From: Zhongshania aquimaris
GTDB taxonomy: Bacteria > Pseudomonadota > Gammaproteobacteria > Pseudomonadales > Spongiibacteraceae
NCBI RefSeq assembly: GCF_019312595.1
Contig: NZ_JAHWDQ010000001.1
Location: 992,001-1,056,000 of the forward strand
Direction: 5' to 3'
DNA: 64,000 bases
Every line of letters starts with the position of its first letter. Position 1 is the first letter of the stretch. The position numbers and the translations under genes are program-made. The notes under the pieces were generated by a model that was given only the letters and a program-made list of their open reading frames with translations, had not been told where the DNA came from and searched no databases. This document shows positions 27,581-37,046 of the stretch, piece after piece.

Positions 27581-28864
27581 ATGTCGTTTCCAATGACGCA
27601 GCAAATTACCCTGGGTGCCATCACGCAATTAGAGAACGTCAGTGTGTTAAAACCATCAAAACAAACTTTACTATCTGCAGCGGTTATCGCCACCTCTCTT
27701 GTCATCGCAATCATCATCTTCGCCTTAAAACCACCGCCTGAAACCGTCACGATCGCGCCACCCGCGCTCAACATCGATGTCGCAATTGCCGAAAAACAAA
27801 CCTTATCTATCGCCGTTAACTCACAGGGGACGGTTCAACCGCGTACAGAAACCATCTTAATTACCGAAGTGTCCGGCAAAATAATGGCGGTCGCCCCACA
27901 GTTTCAAAGTGGCGGATTAGTAGAGAAAAACGATTTATTACTAGGTATTGACCCGCGTAATTACGAGGTAGAGGTAAAACGTGCTGAAGCGAATGTGGCG
28001 ACCTCTTTTAGTAATTTGATACAAGAAAAAGGTCGCGCGGCCGTCGCGAAAGAGGATATTAAAAAGTATCCGCGCAACTATGCGAGTAAAGAGGCGCGCT
28101 ACCTTGCACTGCGGCTACCCCAGCTAAAAGAAGCCCAGGCGCGCTTAGACTCTGCTAGAGCTGACCTTGCGCACGCAAAAAATAATTTGGATCGCACTAA
28201 AATTCGCGCGCCTTATCGCGGCATTATTAAGGCGCGCAACGTCGACCTTGGCCAATTCGTGAGCTCTGGCAGCCAGCTTGGGCAGATCTTCGCCGTCGAC
28301 ATTGCAGAGGTTCGCCTGCCGCTTCCAGCCGACCGTCTCAACTACTTAAATCTCCCAGATAGCAATACAACTGAAACTCCGCGGGTAACCTTGGAAAATG
28401 AACTCGGAGGCACTTGGAGCGGCACGATTGTTCGCACTGAAGGCGTACTGGATGAACGCAGCAGAGTACTGTTTGCTATTGCCAATGTGAACGACCCCTA
28501 CGGTATCGAAAGCAATGGTGAGCCGCTGCTTATGGGCAGCTTTGTCAAAGCAGAAATCAGCGGCCGGCAAATGGATGGCTTGATCGCCATTCCGCGCCAC
28601 ATTTTGCGAACGGGCAACAAAGTCTGGGTTCTGGACGATGAACAGCGTATCCGCAACCGTGACATCAAAACCCTGCGCACAGAAGGGAAGCTCGTCTACG
28701 TATACGAAGGTCTCGATGACGGAGATATTATCTGCCTATCGACCATTCCAAATGCCGTAGCTGGCACTAAAGTACAGATCAACAACACAACCAGAACCAG
28801 CACGCTAGTTAGCGCGGCTGCCGAACAGGTCGCTGCCGCCCACAGCAAGACGACAGCCCTATGA
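27581..28864 (+). CDS. RND efflux periplasmic adaptor (membrane fusion protein)
   Basis: About 427 residues. One N-terminal membrane helix (~28-48) is followed by the lipoyl half-motifs (INSQGTVQPRTETILITEV; LGIDPRNYEVEVKRAEANVA), a short coiled-coil hairpin with LDSARADLAHAKNNLDRT, and KIRAPYRGIIKARNVDLGQFV. This is the HlyD/AcrA-type adaptor that links an RND pump to an outer-membrane channel. The start is uncertain: GTG at 27575, ATG at 27581 and ATG at 27593 are all in frame and none has a good ribosome site. It overlaps the pump gene by 4 nt. No outer-membrane factor gene is in the window. Confidence 0.85.
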   Translation: MSFPMTQQITLGAITQLENVSVLKPSKQTLLSAAVIATSLVIAIIIFALKPPPETVTIAPPALNIDVAIAEKQTLSIAVNSQGTVQPRTETILITEVSGKIMAVAPQFQSGGLVEKNDLLLGIDPRNYEVEVKRAEANVATSFSNLIQEKGRAAVAKEDIKKYPRNYASKEARYLALRLPQLKEAQARLDSARADLAHAKNNLDRTKIRAPYRGIIKARNVDLGQFVSSGSQLGQIFAVDIAEVRLPLPADRLNYLNLPDSNTTETPRVTLENELGGTWSGTIVRTEGVLDERSRVLFAIANVNDPYGIESNGEPLLMGSFVKAEISGRQMDGLIAIPRHILRTGNKVWVLDDEQRIRNRDIKTLRTEGKLVYVYEGLDDGDIICLSTIPNAVAGTKVQINNTTRTSTLVSAAAEQVAAAHSKTTAL

Positions 28865-31800
28865 GTGCTACCCCTGAGCTGGACACCACTATGGGCGTCA
28901 TTCCGTGGTTTGCCCGTAACTCCGTTGCCGCTAACCTCTTAATGCTCATTATTATTGGGGTAGGTCTGGGCTCCGCCTTGAGCATCCAACGTACCACCCA
29001 ACCCGACTTTGAAATCAACGTCGTTCGAATTACGGTGCCCTACCCTGGCGCAACACCGGATGAGGTTGAAAGTGGTGTAGTCTTAAAAATCGAAGAAGCC
29101 TTAAAAGATATCGAGTCAATCCAAAGCCTTGAAACCACCGCGGACGAATCGCTGGCGACGTTATCTGCCGAGGTCTATGACGGCTACGATACGCTTGCGG
29201 TAATGGACGAAATCAAAAGCGCGATCGACGGCATTGTCAGTTTTCCAGAACAAGCCGAGCGCCCCATCGTCAATCGGGTTGAATTTAACAATCACGCACT
29301 CAACGTTCAGCTCTTTGGCGACATTGACGAACGAAGCATGAAGGAGCTGGCTCAGCAGGTAAAACAAGAGCTCACCCTTGATGAAAATATCGCCTACGTG
29401 CAGATCAACGGTGCTCGCGACTTTGAAATTAGCATTGAGGTGCCCGAACACACCCTACTTGAATACGGATTAACATTAAACGAAGTCGCAGAGGCCGTTC
29501 GCCGCTCTTCACTGGACTTGCCCGGCGGAGCTATAAAAACTGTCAACGGGGACATCTTACTCCGCACCCGCGGCCAGGCGCGAAACCAGCACGAATTTGA
29601 AAATGTCGTACTTATCACGAATCCCGACGGCACCCGCCTCACCCTCGGTGACATTGCAACGATAAACGACGGCTTTGTGGAACAAGATGGCTTCGCGTTT
29701 TTTGACAGCCAAATCAGTATCGGTCTGCAAATTTTTGCAGTGGGGGATCAGGACTTAATCAAAGTCGCTACCGCCGCCAAAAAATATGCTGAAGAGAAGC
29801 GCCCAAGTTTGCCCGAGGGAGTAAGTATTTCAACATGGGCCGATGTGACCTTTTACCTGGAAGGTCGCATGGACATGATGATGAAAAATCTCGGCATGGG
29901 TGCCTTATTGGTTTTCATCGTGCTGGGCTTATTCCTCAATATAAAACTCGCTTTCTGGGTAATGGTCGGACTGCCGATCTGTTTTCTTGGCACCTTTGCA
30001 ATGATGCCAATTGTCGACATTAGCCTGAACATGCTGAGTCTATTTGGTTTTATTTTGGTACTCGGTATCGTCGTTGACGACGCTATTATTATTGGTGAAA
30101 GCGCCTACGCAGAAGCAGAGGACAAAGGTCACTCCATCGACACGGTTATCACTGGCGCTCTGCGCGTAGCGACACCGGCCACCTTTGGCGTACTCACCAC
30201 CATCATGGCTTTCTCACCCACCTTATTTACCGAAGGTGCATTTTCGCCGTTTCCCGAAGCGGTGGGTTGGGTCGTTATTTTATGTTTGATATTCTCCCTA
30301 GTCGAATCGAAATGGATATTACCGGCGCATCTTGCTCACAGCAGGCCTGGCACCAGCGGCGTGTGGCTCAAGCTCGATAAAATTCCGCGTTACTGCAATG
30401 CCAAACTTAATAATTTTGTAGAAAACAGCTACCGCCCCTTTATTCACAAGGCAATTAACAATCGCTATCTCACCGGCTCTGTTTTCACCGCTATGTTGAT
30501 TGTTACATTGGGATTGGTAGCTGGCGGAATTGTGCGATTTGTGATGATCCCCGAGGTCCCGGCGGACTTTGTTAGAGCCAACCTTGAAATGGTTGAGGGC
30601 ACTCCAGAAGCGCAAACGCGGAAAGCCTTTGAATATATGGATCAAGCCCTGCGGAATGTCGATGCCGACTATCAGAGCAGCCACCCCGACTCGTCTAATA
30701 AGCGCTTAGTCAATCACGCCCTCGCCTACGGATCATCTGGCCGCATGGTGACCTTTATGGTGGAACTGAGCAAAAACGAACTACGCGACATCGATGGCGA
30801 TGAGATAGCGCGACGCTGGCGCGCTGAGATTGGCAATATACCAGGGGCCAAAACCCTTTCGGTCAGCAGCGCTGACCAAACATCAGGTCCCGCTATTTCT
30901 CTGAAGCTCAGCAGCAACTCAAGCGCGGAACTCGACGCAGCAGCTAAAGATATAGAAGAAACATTAAGTCACTACAAAGGTGTGTTTGATATTCGCAATG
31001 GCGCCAGTTCGATACAAGATGAGATTGTGATAGATATTAAACCCAGCGCCGAAGTTTTAGGTATTTCCTCAGCCTCACTGGGACGCCAACTGCGGGACGC
31101 ATTCTATGGCGCCGAGGCGCAGCGAATTCAGCGCGGCAACGACGAAGTGAAGGTGATGGTGCGCTACCCACCTGATGAAAGAACTGCGATTTCTGATTTG
31201 CAAAATATGTATATCCGCTCCAACGACAATGCCTATGTTCCCTTGAGCAGCGTCGCCAATTTAAGCATCGAGCCTGGCTTTAGCCAGTTAAAACGTATCG
31301 ATGGTGAGCGCTCCATCACAGTCACTGCGCAAGTGGACAAAACCTTCACTGCACCTGACAAAGTGACATCAACAATTATGAATACCTTGATTAAGGACAC
31401 CTTCCCAAATAAGTATCCTTCCGTGATAGTACAGCTAAGTGGTGAAAGTGAAGAAAGTGGTGTGCTAATGAAAAGTTTAGCCATTGGCTTTGTACTGGCA
31501 TTGTTCGGCATTTATGCGCTACTTGCCATTCCACTGCGCTCCTATTTACAACCCCTTATCATCATGGGCGTTATTCCCTTCGGTATCATCGGCGCGGTGG
31601 TGGGTCACATCGTGCTGAATATGTCGTTTAGCATGATGTCTTTCTTCGGAGTCATTGCGCTCTCCGGCGTGGTGGTTAACGACAGCCTAATAATGGTCGA
31701 TTTTATAAACTCCGCAATTGCCCGTGGCGAAAACATTCTCAAGGCAGTGGTCGACTCTGGCTGCCTGCGCTTTAGAGCAATCCTGCTCACCTCGTTAACT

Positions 31801-32007
31801 ACGTTCTTCGGCTTATTACCCATGCTGTTAGAAAGCAGTGTGCAAGCGCAGTTTGTGATTCCCATGGCGGTGTCACTGGGTTTCGGTATTATCTTCGCCA
31901 CCGTGATTACGCTAATCCTAATACCCTGTCTTTATATCGTGCTAGAAGACGTTAAGCGCCTAACCGCCCCATCGCCAGACAAGTCATTAATTGGCGATAG
32001 TAACTAG
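28861..32007 (+). CDS. RND-family efflux pump, inner-membrane subunit
   Basis: A 1048-residue AcrB-superfamily pump of normal length. The order is an N-terminal helix (PWFARNSVAANLLMLIIIGV), large periplasmic loops, and twelve predicted membrane helices in two sets. TM4 carries the proton-relay acids in LGIVVDDAIIIGE, and the second half carries GVVVNDSLIMVDFIN. The HAE-type loop sequence and AT-P-TFGVL-T match pumps often annotated as hydrophobe/multidrug exporters. It is translationally coupled to the adaptor. Lying behind cardiolipin synthase and the LetAB genes, it may export an envelope lipid or toxic amphiphile; the substrate is unproven. Its stop codon overlaps that of dgkA on the other strand. 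Confidence 0.92.
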   Translation: MSATPELDTTMGVIPWFARNSVAANLLMLIIIGVGLGSALSIQRTTQPDFEINVVRITVPYPGATPDEVESGVVLKIEEALKDIESIQSLETTADESLATLSAEVYDGYDTLAVMDEIKSAIDGIVSFPEQAERPIVNRVEFNNHALNVQLFGDIDERSMKELAQQVKQELTLDENIAYVQINGARDFEISIEVPEHTLLEYGLTLNEVAEAVRRSSLDLPGGAIKTVNGDILLRTRGQARNQHEFENVVLITNPDGTRLTLGDIATINDGFVEQDGFAFFDSQISIGLQIFAVGDQDLIKVATAAKKYAEEKRPSLPEGVSISTWADVTFYLEGRMDMMMKNLGMGALLVFIVLGLFLNIKLAFWVMVGLPICFLGTFAMMPIVDISLNMLSLFGFILVLGIVVDDAIIIGESAYAEAEDKGHSIDTVITGALRVATPATFGVLTTIMAFSPTLFTEGAFSPFPEAVGWVVILCLIFSLVESKWILPAHLAHSRPGTSGVWLKLDKIPRYCNAKLNNFVENSYRPFIHKAINNRYLTGSVFTAMLIVTLGLVAGGIVRFVMIPEVPADFVRANLEMVEGTPEAQTRKAFEYMDQALRNVDADYQSSHPDSSNKRLVNHALAYGSSGRMVTFMVELSKNELRDIDGDEIARRWRAEIGNIPGAKTLSVSSADQTSGPAISLKLSSNSSAELDAAAKDIEETLSHYKGVFDIRNGASSIQDEIVIDIKPSAEVLGISSASLGRQLRDAFYGAEAQRIQRGNDEVKVMVRYPPDERTAISDLQNMYIRSNDNAYVPLSSVANLSIEPGFSQLKRIDGERSITVTAQVDKTFTAPDKVTSTIMNTLIKDTFPNKYPSVIVQLSGESEESGVLMKSLAIGFVLALFGIYALLAIPLRSYLQPLIIMGVIPFGIIGAVVGHIVLNMSFSMMSFFGVIALSGVVVNDSLIMVDFINSAIARGENILKAVVDSGCLRFRAILLTSLTTFFGLLPMLLESSVQAQFVIPMAVSLGFGIIFATVITLILIPCLYIVLEDVKRLTAPSPDKSLIGDSN

Positions 32008-32390
32008 GGCCAAAACGCCCACAGGGCTATGATAAGCGAAAACGCCGCAGCGATTAGCACACCCGCTGCGGCAACGTCTTTAGCCTTGCCCACCAACTTA
32101 TGGGTTTCTGGCACGGCGGCATCGGCCAAATATTCAAGTGCCGTATTTAGAGCCTCAGCTATCCAAACTAAGGTAATTGCCAGCATCAACATAATCCACT
32201 CTACTGAATTCAAACCGGTCAACACCCCCAAGGCCAGCACGGCAATTGTCGCCACCAAATGAATTTGCGCATTGCGCTGTTCAAGGATCATTGTCATCAA
32301 GCCGTTGAAGGCATAACGAAAACTGGCAAGTCGCGCCGGCAGTGAAAAGCCATGCTCTTCACGACGGTGGCGTTCTGTTTTTTGCTTCAT
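32004..32390 (-). CDS. dgkA: Diacylglycerol kinase family membrane protein (DgkA-like)
   Basis: A 128-residue small integral kinase with a cytoplasmic N-terminal region and three membrane helices. The signature EALNTALEYLAD (Glu79, Glu86) and GKAKDVAAAGVL are intact. In proteobacteria DgkA phosphorylates diacylglycerol to recycle it into phospholipid; Gram-positive homologues use undecaprenol, and the sequence alone does not settle which applies. Its stop and that of the RND pump on the opposite strand share bases at 32005-32006, so the genes converge with no spacer. It diverges from glpE. Confidence 0.85.
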   Translation of the reverse strand: MKQKTERHRREEHGFSLPARLASFRYAFNGLMTMILEQRNAQIHLVATIAVLALGVLTGLNSVEWIMLMLAITLVWIAEALNTALEYLADAAVPETHKLVGKAKDVAAAGVLIAAAFSLIIALWAFWP

Positions 32391-32432
32391 CGCGGTACCA
32401 TACCCATTTTAATCTGCGCGGAAAGAGTGATC

Positions 32433-32753
32433 ATGCCTGAATTCAAACATATCTCACCACAAGATGCTCACGCAATGATAGAGGCCGGTTGTCAGCTCGC
32501 CGACATTCGTGACGAACAATCCTACGCCACAAGCCACATTCCCAAGGCGGATCATTTAGATAACCACAATTTGCAGCGATTTATTGAGCAAGCTGACCCC
32601 GACCAGGCACTCATCATTTATTGTTATCACGGCAATAGCAGCCAAAGTGCAGCGCAATATTTTGTTGAAAAGGATTTTACCGAGGTTTACAGCATGGATG
32701 GGGGATTTGAAATGTGGCGCCAGCTATATCCGCAGAATACCGTTGCCAACTAA
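32433..32753 (+). CDS. glpE: Thiosulfate sulfurtransferase, single-domain rhodanese (GlpE type)
   Basis: A 106-residue rhodanese. It has ISPQDAHAMIEAGCQLADIRD at the N-terminus and the active loop CYHGNSS with catalytic Cys64, followed by DGGFEMW. This loop and length match GlpE, which moves sulfur from thiosulfate to cyanide or thioredoxin-like acceptors. ATG at 32433 has GGAAAGAG upstream; the longer open frame from 32352 overlaps the dgkA promoter and is not needed. Divergent from dgkA across 42 bp. Confidence 0.87.
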   Translation: MPEFKHISPQDAHAMIEAGCQLADIRDEQSYATSHIPKADHLDNHNLQRFIEQADPDQALIIYCYHGNSSQSAAQYFVEKDFTEVYSMDGGFEMWRQLYPQNTVAN

Positions 32754-32843
32754 CCACCGAGGAGCGCAGTTGATGTAATTGAATTTGCACTGCCCTGCCG
32801 CTCAATATCAACGATGACGGTGAGGCAGTCACTATGCATTTGT

Positions 32844-33060
32844 CTATCGCCGTTTTACTATTTTTTCTGACGCAAAAACCACGACATGCTTAACAAAGTC
32901 GACGTTATGCTGCAGCGCAATTTCTTGCTGACGCCGTTCGATGGCAGGATCGCGAAATTCAATCACCTCACTAATATCGACATACACCATATGATCATAA
33001 CGATGCACCTTCATCAGCAAGTAGCGCATACCTATCGCGGCCTCCTTCCAAAACCACGCG
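32844..33060 (-). pseudogene. Remnant of a Fur-family regulator (dimerisation domain only)
   Basis: The reverse strand encodes VHRYDHMVYVDISEVIEF, then DPAIERRQQEIALQHNVD and KHVVVF. This lines up with the C-terminal metal-binding and dimerisation domain of Fur (consensus HHDHxxCxxxGxVIEFxDxxIExRQ). The DNA-binding domain is absent; upstream frames carry stops and no Fur-like winged helix. Several metal-site residues are changed (HRYDH instead of HHDH, no Cys). This looks like the decayed tail of a fur paralogue. The start marks where similarity fades, not a start codon. Confidence 0.65.
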
Positions 33061-33190
33061 CTATCAGGCCAGACTGACTTTATTCATCAGGGTTGTGAAC
33101 GGCGACGCTAGGATCAAGCGCAACATCGTGGCCTATAACATGAAAAAGATTGAGCACTGCACGACAGGTTTAAAGCCGTAGACGCAAACC

Positions 33191-33225
33191 TGTTTACATC
33201 ACTAGATAACCTAGCGATGTAAACA
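33191..33225. repeat. Hairpin with 15-bp arms downstream of sppA
   Basis: TGTTTACATCACTAG (33191-33205) pairs with CTAGCGATGTAAACA (33211-33225) with a single mismatch and a 5-nt loop. A smaller pair CAGGTTT / AAACCTG (33165-33171, 33186-33192) abuts it. It lies about 50 bp beyond the sppA stop, so it may act as its terminator although no T-tract follows on the reverse strand. Confidence 0.55.
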
Positions 33226-33273
33226 TTCAAATACGCTACTTCGCACAGCAATAGACATTCGAAGTTAATTATC

Positions 33274-35094
33274 TCACGGCGCAACGCACATGAGGCAATA
33301 GGCGTAAACACCGCGACTATCTTGAAGCTTTAATACGTCGTTCCAGGCTGGCAGGACACTATTGAGAACGGAGATAAGCGGTGACGACAGGCTAAAAGCG
33401 CTTTTCACCATGCCGGAGCCAAGTATCATGCGCATCAGTTCTTCTTCAGGACTGAGTGGCAAGGTCAGCAGCCGCGAATTAGCTGCGCTAATGCCAGCCA
33501 AGTTCGCCGCAGAATCAACCGCCTGCTTTAAGCCGCCCAGTTTATCCACCAAACCAAGCTGATGTGCATCTATGCCACTCCACACTCGCCCTTCGGCAAT
33601 GGGCTCAACTTGCTCAACTAGCTTATTGCGACCGTCGGCAACAAGAGTGATAAAACGACGATAGCCGTATTCAACACCAGATTGAATAGCCCTCGCCAAG
33701 ATCGGATCTAGCGGCAAATCAGGGCGCAATTTACCCGCCACCGCCGCAGTGCCAACACCGTCGGTACTAACACCGAGACCCTGCAACAAATTGTCTACCG
33801 TTGGAAAGGCGCCAAAGATACCGATTGATCCTGTCAGGGTTGCCGGTGTCGCCCAAATTTCGTCGGCACTTGCTGCGATCCAGTATCCCCCCGAGGCCGC
33901 CATGCTGCCCATCGAGATAACCAGGGGTTTACCGGCTTCTTGTAATTTTTGCAGCTCCGCGCGAATAACTTCAGATGCGAAGGCCGAACCGCCGCCACTG
34001 TCGATACGCAGCACTAGCGCTTTAATATCGTCGTCGCGACGCGCCTTGCGAATTAACTGTGCCAGGCTATCACCACCGATGGTGCCAGTGGGTTGCTCAC
34101 CATCGACAATATTGCCACTGGCAACAATAATCCCTACTGACTCCTTCACCTCAACTAAGAGGCTGCGATTCAACATGAGATAATCGCGATAATAACTTTG
34201 CTTAAAACTACCGTCTTTGTTTTCACCAACACGCTCAATGAGTATTTCTCGCAACATTGGCCGGCTAATAATGCCGTCTACAAATCCGTAATCTAAAGCG
34301 GCCTGCGCAGCGTCGCCACCGACTTCAGCCATAACCTTATCGATGTGGTTCACGTAATAATCAAATTTGCTGACGCTGATACCACGCCGCTCAACGATGG
34401 TGTCGCGATACAGAGTCCAAAGTTGATCAAGCCACGCCCTGTTCGCCTCTTTGGCCGCGTCAGACATATCGTCGCGCAACAGCGGCTCGACCGCAGACTT
34501 AAAATTACCAACTTTAAATACATGGAAGCGTATTTTTAATTTTTCAATCGCCTCGCGGAAGTAATTGCGAATGACGGCAAAACCCTCAATACCGACGCCG
34601 CCCATATTGTGAACAAAAATCTGGTCGGCAAAACTCGCTAATAAATACTGATCTTGATTATAGTGATTCGCGCTGGCAACGATGGTTTTACCACTTTGAC
34701 GAAATACCTTTATTGCTTCGGCCAGTTCCAAGGTCTTACTCATGCCGATATGATCAAGCTCGTCGAGGTGCAAAAGCAAAACCTCGATACGCGGATCATC
34801 CGCCGCTAGCGAAACCGTTTCGATTAAATCTGCCAGCAGCGTTTCTCTCGGTAAGCCCTGAGCACTGAGCTGAGTTAATGCATCAACTGCAGATAATTGG
34901 TCGACGACAACACCTTCCGGAGCAAGCACCAAGACCGCGCCATCGGGTACAGTGACATCTTTTACCGACGTAAAAAGGGCCGTCGCAATTGCGACAACAA
35001 TCACCAGAAAAATGATATTCAAGGTCCAACGTCTGGCGCCGTCAATAAAGCCACCAAGCTTGGAGAAAAATCCTCGTTTTTTATTATCGCTCAT
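33274..35094 (-). CDS. sppA: Signal peptide peptidase SppA, 67K type
   Basis: A 606-residue inner-membrane serine protease that clears cleaved signal peptides. It has an N-terminal membrane helix (~23-44) and two S49 peptidase halves. The general base Lys199 sits in KVGNFKSAVEP and the nucleophile Ser401 in MGSMAASGGYW, matching the Lys209/Ser409 pair of Escherichia coli SppA. It overlaps the DUF2069 gene by 4 nt, so it is the end of a run wrbA, DUF2069, sppA, with arsC further upstream. Confidence 0.92.
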   Translation of the reverse strand: MSDNKKRGFFSKLGGFIDGARRWTLNIIFLVIVVAIATALFTSVKDVTVPDGAVLVLAPEGVVVDQLSAVDALTQLSAQGLPRETLLADLIETVSLAADDPRIEVLLLHLDELDHIGMSKTLELAEAIKVFRQSGKTIVASANHYNQDQYLLASFADQIFVHNMGGVGIEGFAVIRNYFREAIEKLKIRFHVFKVGNFKSAVEPLLRDDMSDAAKEANRAWLDQLWTLYRDTIVERRGISVSKFDYYVNHIDKVMAEVGGDAAQAALDYGFVDGIISRPMLREILIERVGENKDGSFKQSYYRDYLMLNRSLLVEVKESVGIIVASGNIVDGEQPTGTIGGDSLAQLIRKARRDDDIKALVLRIDSGGGSAFASEVIRAELQKLQEAGKPLVISMGSMAASGGYWIAASADEIWATPATLTGSIGIFGAFPTVDNLLQGLGVSTDGVGTAAVAGKLRPDLPLDPILARAIQSGVEYGYRRFITLVADGRNKLVEQVEPIAEGRVWSGIDAHQLGLVDKLGGLKQAVDSAANLAGISAANSRLLTLPLSPEEELMRMILGSGMVKSAFSLSSPLISVLNSVLPAWNDVLKLQDSRGVYAYCLMCVAP

Positions 35095-35483
35095 ACCGGC
35101 TCACTCTCCTGCGCTGCACTTTCGCGCAGCATTTGCGCCTGCCAGCGAATAAACACTGTCGCACTGCAGAACAGCACTACCACCATGCCCAATTCAATAT
35201 AATTAAACCAAATAGCTAGGGATGAGAAAGCCTCAGTCACCGCCATCACAAAGTACAACAAGCTGGCAAAGCACATCCAGGCTATTGCGCGCAATTGCGC
35301 CTTAAAAATACCCGGCGCAAACATAAGCATAGGCGCGACACGAATAACCCAAATAGTAATACTCGGTTGGCGGCCCTCTTGAACCCACACCCAAGTCCCA
35401 AGAGTCAGCGTAATTAAAAAGCCAATGTAACTTATCTTCATCAGCGCTCCTGCAAAAGCAGCGCGTTTTTCTAATGCCGTCAT
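35091..35483 (-). CDS. DUF2069 inner-membrane protein
   Basis: A 130-residue protein with four hydrophobic segments, matching the size and pattern of DUF2069 (GTWVWVQEGRQPS, IRVAPMLMFAPGIFKAQLRAIAW-type segments). Function unknown. The position next to wrbA and arsC is a recurring gammaproteobacterial arrangement, which supports the call. ATG at 35483 is favoured by GAGG at good distance over an in-frame GTG at 35489. It starts 7 bp beyond the wrbA stop and overlaps sppA. Confidence 0.8.
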   Translation of the reverse strand: MTALEKRAAFAGALMKISYIGFLITLTLGTWVWVQEGRQPSITIWVIRVAPMLMFAPGIFKAQLRAIAWMCFASLLYFVMAVTEAFSSLAIWFNYIELGMVVVLFCSATVFIRWQAQMLRESAAQESEPV

Positions 35484-35490
35484 GAGCACC

Positions 35491-36129
<639 letters not shown>

Positions 36130-36143
36130 CTAAACAGGACATC

Positions 36144-36500
36144 TCATTCAGACATTAGCGCCAATACATTTTCAGGAGGACGACCCAATACCGCTTTATC
36201 GCCTTTTACAACGATAGGCCGCTCTATTAATTTAGGCTCTGCAAGCATCGCGGCAATCAGTTTCGACTCAGACAAGCCGGTATCAGCCAAACCACCCTCT
36301 TTATATGCGGCCTCACCCTTGCGCAACAGTTGCCGAGCACTCATTTCTAACTTGGCTAATATTTTCTTGAGCTGGGCTGCGGTCGGAGGCGTATCAAGAT
36401 ACAAAACAATTTCGGGCTCAACACCATTATCCGTCATTAGCTGAAGGGTTTGTCTGGATTTGGAGCAGCGCGGATTGTGGTAAATGGTATACTCAGACAT
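36144..36500 (-). CDS. arsC: Arsenate reductase family protein, glutaredoxin-dependent type
   Basis: A 118-residue ArsC with the catalytic Cys12 in HNPRCSKSRQTL and ERPIVVKGDKAVLGRPPE, which carries the Arg residues that bind arsenate. It matches the short ArsC (YfgD-like) forms found next to wrbA. It could reduce arsenate to arsenite with glutathione/glutaredoxin, but homologues in this setting lack an arsenite exporter neighbour, as here, so a general thiol-redox role is also possible. It diverges from the thioredoxin-like lipoprotein gene. Confidence 0.87.
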   Translation of the reverse strand: MSEYTIYHNPRCSKSRQTLQLMTDNGVEPEIVLYLDTPPTAAQLKKILAKLEMSARQLLRKGEAAYKEGGLADTGLSESKLIAAMLAEPKLIERPIVVKGDKAVLGRPPENVLALMSE

Positions 36501-36587
36501 ATCACTCTCAATCTAACATAGTAATCACAAATTTATGGCGGGTATTATACACGCCCGATACCAACTCGAACTGTCATTGAGCATTTA

Positions 36588-37046
36588 ATGAAAACTTCTA
36601 CACTACTGGCTTTGATCTGCTTATTATTTTTAGGACTAGCTGGCTGTAGCAAGCCGGATTTCCAAACCTTATCTGGCAGCGACGGAAATTTCGCGCAGGA
36701 TAAATGGCTAATAATCAATTACTGGGCAACGTGGTGTGGTCCCTGTCGCGAAGAAATCCCAGCCCTAAACGACTTCGGCGCAGCGCGCAGCGACGTCAAA
36801 ATCTATGGCGTCAACTATGATAATTTAAGTGGCGAGGCCCTACAGGCAGCCGTTGACGAAATGGGCATTGAATTTGATTCCATGCTGATTGACCCCGCCC
36901 AGCAGTTAGCAATCCCGCGCCCTCGAGTGCTGCCAACGACCTTGCTAATCGGCCCAAAGGGCAGCTTGAAGGCAAGCTTAACCGGGCCTCAAACGGCAGA
37001 CAGCTTGAGCAAGGCAATTTTAAATGCCAGCACTCTAGCGCCATAG
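36588..37046 (+). CDS. Thioredoxin-like (TlpA/ResA) lipoprotein
   Basis: A 152-residue exported thiol oxidoreductase. The lipobox LAGC puts the lipidated Cys at 20; the thioredoxin motif is WATWCGPC with Cys50 and Cys53, followed by REEIPALNDF, and the cis-Pro segment reads RVLPTTLLIG. It would act in the periplasm, membrane-anchored, as a reductant for cytochrome c or other extracytoplasmic disulfides. It is divergent from arsC, and its last 12 bp overlap the end of the dioxygenase gene on the other strand. Confidence 0.88.
   Translation: MKTSTLLALICLLFLGLAGCSKPDFQTLSGSDGNFAQDKWLIINYWATWCGPCREEIPALNDFGAARSDVKIYGVNYDNLSGEALQAAVDEMGIEFDSMLIDPAQQLAIPRPRVLPTTLLIGPKGSLKASLTGPQTADSLSKAILNASTLAP

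Noticed and set aside
27549-27596. 15-codon frame ATG...TGA overlapping the RND adaptor start, a possible leader peptide
   Set aside because: No ribosome site and no regulatory-type codon pattern; probably chance.
33086-33163. Short reverse frame reading LNLFHVIGHDVALDPS
   Set aside because: 25 codons from a GTG with no family; too short to support.
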